Both the position numbers and the translations under genes were made by a program. From assembly GCA_947372365.1 (NCBI GenBank), contig CANBTK010000219.1:1-5108 (forward strand): a stretch of 5,108 bases of DNA, given 5' to 3'. Origin of the DNA: Flavipsychrobacter stenotrophus (lineage in GTDB: Bacteria > Bacteroidota > Bacteroidia > Chitinophagales > Chitinophagaceae). Shown here one piece after another: positions 1-5,108 of this stretch. The notes below the pieces were generated by a model. It was not told the origin of the DNA. It made no database searches and was given only the letters and a program-made list of their open reading frames with translations. The first letter of the stretch is position 1. Every line of letters begins with the position of its first letter.

Positions 1-1018
1 CGACATAGTATGCCGCTTAACCGGCTACACAAGGGAGGAGCTGCAGGAGATGCACTACAGGGATATCACCTATCCCGAAGATATGGAAGTTGATGTGCCT
101 TATATCCTCCAGTTGCTGAACAAGGAAATAGAAAGTTACACCATTGAAAAGAGGTATGTCTCAAAGTCGCGCCAGATAATTGTTACCTCGCTCACAGTTA
201 CGCTGTTGTGGAACCCCGACAATACGCCTAAATACTTTATATGCGATGTGATAGATATAACGGCTAAAAAGGTACTTACAGACGAGCTGTACCGGCAGAA
301 TGCAGAGCTGGAAGCGACAAAAGCCAACCTGATTAATAAGATTCACCAGCTGGAGGAGGTTAGCCACCTGATAGCCCACAACCTGAAGTGGCCTGCTGCG
401 AACATAAAACTGCTGGCAGAAAGGCTGCAGGTAGAAGGGGAATCGCCAATGGCTGTGAAAGACGGGTATACGCGCGATGAAGCCCTGTCAATACTATATA
501 AAAGCAGTATTGCCCTTAACAATAGCCTCAATACACTTATTGAGCTGTCAGATATAAGGCTGAATAAAAAAATTGCCTACAATGATTGTGATTTTGCGGT
601 GTTGGCTAAAGGCATCATAAGGCAGCTGCAGCGCCCCATTTACGAAAAGCATGCTCAGATACATTTTAAATTGGCTGTAGCTGCCATAAGCTACCCAAAA
701 GTTTACCTGGAGAGCATTTTGTATAACCTGATAAGCAATGCCGTAAAATACAGCAATCCTGAAAATGCCCCGGTGATAACCATTGCTACGAAAATGGTGG
801 ATGGGAGGGTTTGCCTTACAGTAAAGGACAATGGGCTGGGGCTGGACCTGAAAAAGGACGGAGGTAACTTGTTCAGGCTCAATAAGGTTTTCCATCAGGG
901 CTTTGATAGCAGGGGCGTAGGCTTATTCCTTACAAAATCGCATGTAGAATCGCTGGGCGGCAGCATAGCGGTAAAAAGCAAAAAGATGGAAGGGAGTGAA
1001 TTTATTGTTATGTTTTAG
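1..1018 (+). CDS. PAS-domain sensor histidine kinase, 5' end outside the window
   Basis: This is the C-terminal part of a sensor kinase that would autophosphorylate on histidine and pass the phosphate to an unseen response regulator. The frame is open from base 2, and the residues before the ATG at base 50 (L-T-G-Y-T-R-E-E-L) already belong to a PAS domain, so that ATG is internal and the gene starts upstream. In order: a PAS/PAC domain ending near base 265 (C-D-V-I-D-I-T), a probable coiled-coil linker (about 280-355), an H-box with the likely phospho-acceptor His at 377-379 (A-H-N-L-K-W-P), an N-box (N-L-I-S-N-A-V-K-Y, Asn at 737-739), a G1 box (D-N-G-L-G-L, Asp at 827-829) and a G2 box (R-G-V-G-L-F-L, from about 911). 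The catalytic motifs look intact. No membrane segment or receiver domain is visible in this part. The stop is followed by a 124-base gap, so it is probably not co-regulated with the sugar genes. Its signal cannot be inferred. Confidence 0.93.
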   Translation, partial: DIVCRLTGYTREELQEMHYRDITYPEDMEVDVPYILQLLNKEIESYTIEKRYVSKSRQIIVTSLTVTLLWNPDNTPKYFICDVIDITAKKVLTDELYRQNAELEATKANLINKIHQLEEVSHLIAHNLKWPAANIKLLAERLQVEGESPMAVKDGYTRDEALSILYKSSIALNNSLNTLIELSDIRLNKKIAYNDCDFAVLAKGIIRQLQRPIYEKHAQIHFKLAVAAISYPKVYLESILYNLISNAVKYSNPENAPVITIATKMVDGRVCLTVKDNGLGLDLKKDGGNLFRLNKVFHQGFDSRGVGLFLTKSHVESLGGSIAVKSKKMEGSEFIVMF

Positions 1019-1103
1019 CCCTCCTGCATGTTTTTCCTAATACATTAGTGGCTGGAAATAACACATTCTAACTACTATGAATACCACCCAATTATGAAAG
1101 CTG

Positions 1104-1111
1104 TATATTTG
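1104..1111 (+). promoter_or_regulatory. Candidate Bacteroidota -7 promoter box (TATATTTG)
   Basis: TATATTTG matches the Bacteroidota primary-sigma -7 consensus TAnnTTTG exactly. It lies 31 bases before the ATG at 1143, leaving room for a short 5' leader. I see no convincing TTG/TTTG -33 element at the usual distance upstream, so the call rests on the -7 box and its position alone. If real, it would start transcription of the heparinase-like gene and probably of the glycosyltransferase behind it. Confidence 0.4.
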
Positions 1112-1142
1112 CTGGTATAGAAATAAATGTGCCAATAACGGG

Positions 1143-3032
1143 ATGGCGGGAAAGCTGAATAAAATACTCAACCTGGTTAGTAATATGGGCCTGCGCTATG
1201 TAGGTTTCAGGGTGCAGCATGAGCTGATGCGCCGTTCAGGCCTATTGAAGAAAAAATTCCCCGCTGCACCACCCTTTGTTCAATACCTTACCCTGAACGA
1301 CTGGAAGCAGCAGCCCGTTAAGTTTTTTTTCAGCGACAAAGAATCCCTCAACTTCCCCCGGAACCCCGATGCTACGCTGAAGGAGCGCTATGAGCAGGTA
1401 AAAGAAGGCAAGCTGCTGCTGTTTAACAGCACGCTGGTAAACCTGGGCAAAAACTATGACTGGGTTTCCAATCCTGATTCCGGCTACAAATACGATATTA
1501 ATAAGCACTGGACGGAGATACCCGATTATTCTAAAGAGGCGGGCGACATTAAGTACGTGTGGGAGAAATCACGCTTTTCTTACCTATATGACATTATTAG
1601 GTACGACTACCATTTTGGCAAAGACTGCAGCGAAATGGTGTTTAACGACATAGTATCGTGGATAGATAGCAACCCTGTAAACTGTGGGCCTAACTACCGC
1701 TGTAGCCAGGAAATGTCGCTGCGCGTGCTCAACTGGACTTTTGCGCTGAATTATTACCGCAATTCCCCCGCCCTTACCGATACTGTTTTTAATAAAATGC
1801 AATATGCTATTTACTGGCATATGCACCATGTATATAACAACATCAATTTTTCCCGCATTGCGGTGCGCAACAACCACGCCATTACCGAAACGCTCACCCT
1901 TTACCTGGCGGGCCTTTTATACCCGACGATGCCAGGGGCTGATGTATGGAAGAAAAAAGGCAAGGCATGGTTTGAGCAGGAAGTAGCCTATCAGGTTTAT
2001 GAAGATGGCACCTACCTGCAATTTTCTATGAACTACCACAGGGTAGTGGGGCAGCTGCTTACCTGGGGCATCACCATTGCCGACCAGAATAAGGAGCGCT
2101 TCAGCGACGTAGTGTACAGCCGCGCCAAAAGGTCGTTCCTGTTCCTGCGTACCTGCATGGTTGACGAAACCGGCTACCTGCCTAACTATGGTGCCAATGA
2201 TGGCGCGCTGTTCTTCAGGCTCAGCAATGCCGACTACCGCGACTACAGGCCGCAGTTGCAGGCGCTGGCAGCCGTGATAGGCACCGAGGCTAAGTTCACC
2301 TCATCTAACGAAGACTCGCTATGGTACGGCGTGTTTGAGAATGCGCGCAAAACGTGGCAGCCACCACAAGGCATACATAGCTTCCCGCATGGGGGGTACT
2401 ACATCATACGCGAGCCCGAAACACTCACTTTTATAAAGTGCGGCAGCTACAAAGACCGCCCTTCGCAGGCCGATAACCTGCACATAGATATATGGCACAA
2501 GGGCGAAAACCTGCTGCCTGATGCCGGAAGCTATAAATACAATACCGACGATGCCACTATACGTTATTTCAGCGGTACGCATTCGCACAATACGGTAATG
2601 CTGGGCGATAAGGACCAGATGCAGAAAGGGGGCAGGTTCATATGGTATTACTGGACGCAGGCACGCAATGCTGAGCTAAAGGAAACCGATACCGAATACG
2701 TTTTTGAAGGTGCAATAAGTGCCTTTACCTACCTGGCAGCTGGCATAGTGCACAACCGCAAAATAACCAAGCAAAAAGGCAGGCCGCAATGGGTTGTGGC
2801 CGATGAAATAGCCAACCTGCCTACGGGTACAGCAATGAACCAGGTGTGGCACCTGCCTCCCGGTGCAGATAAAAAGGTAAGCATAACAGCTAAGGATAAA
2901 GAAGGCAAAGCAATACCAGCCAAAGTGCAGGAAGGCTGGTTTTCATCTATGTACGGAAAAAAAGAAAAGGATATTGAATATATTATGGGCAGTAGTGGTA
3001 ATAGTATCACAACGGCAATAACTATAAAATAA
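1143..3032 (+). CDS. Heparinase II/III-family protein (polysaccharide lyase-like)
   Basis: This 629-residue protein resembles the heparinase II/III and alginate-lyase fold: an N-terminal alpha-helical toroid (about 60-380) followed by a beta-sandwich heparinase II/III C-terminal domain (about 410-600). Family members cleave acidic polysaccharides by beta-elimination. Visible motifs are R-N-N-H-A-I-T-E (N243, N244, H245, E249), S-M-N-Y-H (Y298, H299), A-D-N-L-H-I-D-I-W (D444, H447), P-D-A-G-S-Y-K-Y (D460, Y464) and T-H-S-H-N-T-V (H482). The usual H-A-H-A-D stretch appears here as P-S-Q-A-D, so activity is uncertain. The N-terminus is charged and amphipathic, with no clear signal peptide, unlike secreted lyases of polysaccharide utilisation loci. 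With the glycosyltransferase 76 bases downstream, this suggests a role in making or trimming a surface polysaccharide. ATG 1143 is chosen because the frame is closed upstream by TGA at 1095 and holds no earlier ATG. The substrate is unknown. Confidence 0.9.
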   Translation: MAGKLNKILNLVSNMGLRYVGFRVQHELMRRSGLLKKKFPAAPPFVQYLTLNDWKQQPVKFFFSDKESLNFPRNPDATLKERYEQVKEGKLLLFNSTLVNLGKNYDWVSNPDSGYKYDINKHWTEIPDYSKEAGDIKYVWEKSRFSYLYDIIRYDYHFGKDCSEMVFNDIVSWIDSNPVNCGPNYRCSQEMSLRVLNWTFALNYYRNSPALTDTVFNKMQYAIYWHMHHVYNNINFSRIAVRNNHAITETLTLYLAGLLYPTMPGADVWKKKGKAWFEQEVAYQVYEDGTYLQFSMNYHRVVGQLLTWGITIADQNKERFSDVVYSRAKRSFLFLRTCMVDETGYLPNYGANDGALFFRLSNADYRDYRPQLQALAAVIGTEAKFTSSNEDSLWYGVFENARKTWQPPQGIHSFPHGGYYIIREPETLTFIKCGSYKDRPSQADNLHIDIWHKGENLLPDAGSYKYNTDDATIRYFSGTHSHNTVMLGDKDQMQKGGRFIWYYWTQARNAELKETDTEYVFEGAISAFTYLAAGIVHNRKITKQKGRPQWVVADEIANLPTGTAMNQVWHLPPGADKKVSITAKDKEGKAIPAKVQEGWFSSMYGKKEKDIEYIMGSSGNSITTAITIK

Positions 3033-3108
3033 ACCCGCCGCATTTGTATCTTACACCCGCCTGCTTATAAACTTGCCTATCTGTTATTGTTGGTTTTTAA
3101 ATTAACGC

Positions 3109-4350
3109 ATGAACGTACTATTACTACACCAGTATTTTTTAGAAGAAGATGACCCGGGCGGCTCCCGTTGGAATGAGCTCACCCGTGTGTGGACTGAAAT
3201 GGGCCATTCAGTAACGGTGCTGGGCGGCATGATGCATGCCAATGGCAAAGAAAAAAGGCCGGAATACAAGGGCAAGCACTTTGTAAAGAAGCAGCAGGGC
3301 GCAGTAACCGTATGGCGCTGCCATGTATCGGAAAACTACAATAAGAACTTTGTGGGCAGGCTGTGGGGCTATTTTTCTTTTATGTTCTCATCGTTTTATG
3401 CGGGGCTATTTAAGGCCAAGGGTAAGTTTGATGTGGTCATTGTTACCTCCCCGCCATTGTTTGTGGGTGGCAGTGGCTACCTGATAAGCCGCCTTAGGCG
3501 CATGCCGTTTGTATTTGAGGTGCGCGACCTATGGCCGGAATCGGCTATTGATACAGGGGTGCTTACCAATGGCCTTATCATAAAACTGGCTTACTGGGTA
3601 GAAGCATTTATATACCGTACTGCAAAGCTGGTAAATGTGCTTACCCCTGCCTTCTACAAAACCCTGCGCGATAAAAAGGGCATAGCCGAAAGCAAACTGA
3701 TACAGATATCTAATGCCGCAGACTTCAGCCTTTCTGAAAACCTGTTGCGTACCTTCGATGCCCCTGCTTTCCGCAAGCAGCATAATATGGATGGGCACTT
3801 TGTAATTACCTATGTGGGTGCGCATGGCGTAGCCAACCACCTGGAGCAGGTGCTGGATGCCGGCGAAGCCCTTAAGGATACCAATGTCCTTTTCCTGCTC
3901 ATAGGGCAGGGGATGGAAAAGGCCCGCCTGGTGAAAATGGCCGAAGACAGGAAAATAATGAATGTCCGCTTCCTGGATTCGGTGCCCAAGGCCGAGGTAT
4001 TCCGCTATATACTGGCGTCAGAAATGGGCGCTTCTGTACTGAAAAGGGTGGATACATTTAAGACGGTATATTCAAACAAAACCTTCGACTATATGTCTTG
4101 CAAAAAGCCGATACTCATGGCTATTGACGGGGTATCGAGGGAACTGCTGGAAGATGCCGGGGCAGGCAGCTATGTAGAGCCTGAAAATATTGATGAATAC
4201 AACCGCATAATCAGGTCTTACCTTGCCGACCCCGAAAGGCTGAAGCGCGAAGGGGAGAGCGGCTATAAATACGCCAAAGAGAACTTTGACAGGGAGGTAC
4301 TTGCGAAAAAATACATCAACCACATAAGTCAGGTTATTAATAAGAAGTAA
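3109..4350 (+). CDS. WbuB-like GT4 glycosyltransferase
   Basis: This 413-residue GT-B fold enzyme of family GT4 would transfer a sugar from a nucleotide donor to a lipid-linked glycan at the inner face of the cytoplasmic membrane. The N-terminal domain shows the acceptor-side Gly-rich loop (D-D-P-G-G-S-R, 14-20), M-G-H-S-V-T-V-L-G (31-39), S-P-P-L-F-V-G (114-120) and F-E-V-R-D-L-W-P-E-S (136-145), the last highly typical of the WbuB/WcaI group. The C-terminal domain has Y-V-G-A-H-G (235-240), L-L-I-G-Q-G (263-268) and N-K-T-F-D-Y-M-S-C-K-K-P-I-L (323-336), the donor-binding region. A hydrophobic stretch at about 84-100 may help membrane association. WbuB of E. coli adds N-acetyl-L-fucosamine, but similarity by eye does not fix the donor here, so no symbol is given. 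The ATG is preceded by AT-rich DNA and no Shine-Dalgarno site. It is probably co-transcribed with the heparinase-like gene, as I see no terminator in the 76-base gap. Confidence 0.93.
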   Translation: MNVLLLHQYFLEEDDPGGSRWNELTRVWTEMGHSVTVLGGMMHANGKEKRPEYKGKHFVKKQQGAVTVWRCHVSENYNKNFVGRLWGYFSFMFSSFYAGLFKAKGKFDVVIVTSPPLFVGGSGYLISRLRRMPFVFEVRDLWPESAIDTGVLTNGLIIKLAYWVEAFIYRTAKLVNVLTPAFYKTLRDKKGIAESKLIQISNAADFSLSENLLRTFDAPAFRKQHNMDGHFVITYVGAHGVANHLEQVLDAGEALKDTNVLFLLIGQGMEKARLVKMAEDRKIMNVRFLDSVPKAEVFRYILASEMGASVLKRVDTFKTVYSNKTFDYMSCKKPILMAIDGVSRELLEDAGAGSYVEPENIDEYNRIIRSYLADPERLKREGESGYKYAKENFDREVLAKKYINHISQVINKK

Positions 4351-4360
4351 TTCAGTTGGA

Positions 4361-4444
4361 AGTCGTGAGTCGTGAGTCGTGAGTCGTGAGTCGTGAGTCG
4401 TGAGTTGTGAGTTGTGAGTTGTGAGTTGTGAGTTGTGAGTTGTG
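4361..4444 (+). repeat. Heptanucleotide tandem array: 6 x AGTCGTG then 6 x AGTTGTG
   Basis: Twelve contiguous 7-base units fill 84 bases starting 10 bases after the glycosyltransferase stop. Units 1-6 (4361-4402) are all AGTCGTG and units 7-12 (4403-4444) are all AGTTGTG, with no other mismatch. A diverged unit, AGTTGGA, may precede the array at 4354-4360. Each unit creates a TGA across its junction with the next, so all three + frames are closed every 21 bases and the array is not translated in that direction. Perfect units in two homogeneous blocks suggest recent expansion by replication slippage after one C/T change. It lies about 47 bases upstream of the candidate promoter for the sugar transferase, where copy number could affect expression. 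That effect is inference. Confidence 0.97.
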
Positions 4445-4490
4445 AGGGAAAGTAGAAATGCGGTGGAAAGTGCAGATGGGGGTAGGGCAA

Positions 4491-4498
4491 TATTTTTG
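4491..4498 (+). promoter_or_regulatory. Candidate Bacteroidota -7 promoter box (TATTTTTG)
   Basis: TATTTTTG fits TAnnTTTG exactly and lies 20 bases before the proposed GTG start at 4519. No clear -33 TTG/TTTG is found about 20 bases upstream, where the DNA is G/A-rich. If it is used, transcription would start near 4503-4506. That would exclude the ATG at 4500 as a start for this transcript and favour the GTG. It would also let the sugar transferase be expressed independently of the genes before the repeat array. Confidence 0.35.
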
Positions 4499-4507
4499 AA
4501 TGAAGTT

Positions 4508-4529
4508 AAAGGCAGAAAGTGGAAAGGAG
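4508..4529 (+). promoter_or_regulatory. Possible ribosome-binding signals around the sugar transferase start
   Basis: AAAGG at 4508-4512 sits six bases before GTG 4519 and is the best-spaced signal for that start. A stronger-looking AAAGGAG at 4523-4529 lies inside the proposed coding region, 13 bases before the TTA at 4543 where family members would be expected to begin. No ATG, GTG or TTG follows it in frame at normal spacing. This stronger site may be left over from an older start, or may be chance in purine-rich DNA. Confidence 0.35.
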
Positions 4530-5108
4530 TTTTACATCAAAATTATACATTCATTTTTTTAAGCCACTGGCCGACTTTTCGGTGGCTTTGGTGGCGTTCC
4601 TTTTATTGTTGCCGGTTTTCATTGTTGTTGTGGTGCTGCTGGCGATTGCCAACGATGGCAAGCCTTTCTTTTTCCAGCGCAGGCCGGGCCTGAATGAGAA
4701 AATTTTTAAGGTGGTGAAGTTCAAAACCATGAACGATAAGAAGGATAAGGGCGGCAACCTGCTGCCCGATGCCGACAGGCTCACCGCCATAGGCAGTTTT
4801 ATCCGCCGCACATCGCTCGATGAAGTGCCGCAGCTTATTAACGTAATAAAAGGCGACATGAGCATAGTAGGCCCCAGGCCGCTGCTGGTAGAATACCTGC
4901 CCCTCTATAACGAAACGCAAAAGCACCGCCACGACGTGAAGCCCGGTATTACGGGCTGGGCACAAACCAATGGCCGCAATGCCATAAGCTGGAAGCAGAA
5001 ATTTGAGTATGATATTTGGTATGTGGAACACATAGGCTTTATGCTGGATGTTAAGATTTTACTGCGCACAGTGCAGAAGGTGTTTAAGTCGGAAGGCATA
5101 AGTTCGGG
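4519..5108 (+). CDS. Initiating sugar-1-phosphate transferase (PglC/WbaP family), 3' end outside the window
   Basis: This bacterial sugar transferase (Bac_transf family) would move a sugar-1-phosphate from a UDP-sugar to undecaprenyl phosphate, the first membrane step of glycan assembly. It is the short monotopic PglC-like form without the multi-helix N-terminal domain of WbaP. Numbering from GTG 4519: F-F-K-P-L-A-D-F (13-20) leads into one hydrophobic membrane helix (about 18-44). Then come F-F-F-Q-R-R-P-G (49-56), K-F-K-T-M-N-D-K-K (67-75), the catalytic Asp-Glu pair in T-S-L-D-E-V-P-Q (D101, E102), G-D-M-S-I-V-G-P-R-P-L (PRP 119-121), and P-G-I-T-G-W-A-Q-T-N-G-R-N (142-154). The frame runs off the edge at S-E-G-I-S-S, probably 10-20 residues short of its end. 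The start is uncertain. The frame opens after TAA 4507-4509 and has no ATG before the helix. GTG 4519 is the best conventional choice, although homology suggests a start near 4543. The sugar specificity is unknown. Confidence 0.88.
   Translation, partial: MERSFTSKLYIHFFKPLADFSVALVAFLLLLPVFIVVVVLLAIANDGKPFFFQRRPGLNEKIFKVVKFKTMNDKKDKGGNLLPDADRLTAIGSFIRRTSLDEVPQLINVIKGDMSIVGPRPLLVEYLPLYNETQKHRHDVKPGITGWAQTNGRNAISWKQKFEYDIWYVEHIGFMLDVKILLRTVQKVFKSEGISS

Noticed and set aside
50..52. ATG at 50 as the start of the histidine kinase
   Set aside because: The frame is open to the window edge and the residues before it (L-T-G-Y-T-R-E-E-L) are clearly PAS domain, so the true start lies upstream.
326..328. 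Asp instead of Glu in the F-D-Y-M motif of the glycosyltransferase (residue 327) as a lost catalytic residue
   Set aside because: Positions here are protein residues. WbuB-like GT4 proteins vary at this site and I recall F-D-Y-M-S-C as common in Bacteroidota, so it is not evidence of inactivation.
1037..1048. Inverted repeat CTAAT-AC-ATTAG after the histidine kinase, as a terminator
   Set aside because: The stem is five AT-rich pairs with a two-base loop and no following T run. It is too weak for an intrinsic terminator, and a single copy gives no support for an operator.
3085..3092. TATTGTTG before the glycosyltransferase as a promoter
   Set aside because: It has one mismatch to TAnnTTTG and no -33 partner. 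The short gap is equally well explained by co-transcription.
4361..4444. Heptamer array as a CRISPR array or as a coding repeat
   Set aside because: There are no spacers and the unit is only 7 bases. The + strand has TGA in every frame. The - strand is open through the array, but no start context or recognisable protein supports a gene there.
4447..4527. Repeated GGAAAGT-like motifs (4447, 4465, 4514, 4521), including GTGGAAAG at 4463 and 4519
   Set aside because: These are short purine-rich matches in a strongly G/A-biased tract. Spacing is irregular, so chance or decayed repeat material is more likely than a binding-site array.
4442..4693. Frame starting at GTG 4442 and running to 4693 on the + strand
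   Set aside because: It overlaps the sugar transferase in another frame, and its protein is low-complexity, Trp/Cys-rich and unlike any family. It is a shadow of the real frame.
4603..5031. Long - strand frame opposite the sugar transferase
   Set aside because: The + strand frame carries all the Bac_transf motifs. The antisense protein has no recognisable domain.

Overview
The window looks like a Bacteroidota chromosome, most likely a Flavobacteriaceae or a close relative. The evidence is the protein style (the WbuB-like glycosyltransferase, and a short sugar transferase with K-F-K-T-M-N-D-K-K-D and K-S-E-G-I-S-S), two TAnnTTTG-type -7 promoter boxes, and starts mostly preceded by AT-rich DNA rather than strong Shine-Dalgarno sites. 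The genus cannot be fixed from the sequence alone. All genes are on the + strand.

Layout. (1) Positions 1-1018 hold the 3' part of a PAS-domain sensor histidine kinase whose start lies upstream of the window. (2) Positions 1019-1142 are a gap with a candidate promoter (TATATTTG at 1104). (3) 1143-3032 encodes a heparinase II/III-family protein of 629 aa without an obvious signal peptide. (4) 3109-4350 encodes a WbuB-like GT4 glycosyltransferase of 413 aa. (5) 4361-4444 is a perfect heptanucleotide tandem array, six AGTCGTG followed by six AGTTGTG, leading into a nearly C-free leader with a second candidate promoter (TATTTTTG at 4491). (6) From about 4519 to the right edge runs a PglC/WbaP-type sugar-1-phosphate transferase, cut by the window end near its C-terminus.

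Genes 3, 4 and 6 read as part of a surface or exopolysaccharide (O-antigen or capsule type) biosynthesis locus. The sugar transferase would place the first sugar phosphate on undecaprenyl phosphate. The WbuB-like enzyme would add a later sugar. The heparinase-like protein is probably a polysaccharide-modifying or -cleaving accessory, or an inactive relative. No intrinsic terminator was seen between them. The histidine kinase is probably a separate unit.

No wholly new system is evident. The most unusual part is 4351-4560. It has a two-block heptamer array with perfect units just upstream of the initiating transferase, a G/A/T-rich strand with only four C residues in 128 bases, and a transferase reading frame with no ATG where the family normally starts. 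A short ATG-started frame stops right at a T7 run that would join it to the transferase by a single-base shift. This could be a phase-variation or frameshift control point, or simply a GTG start or a sequence error.
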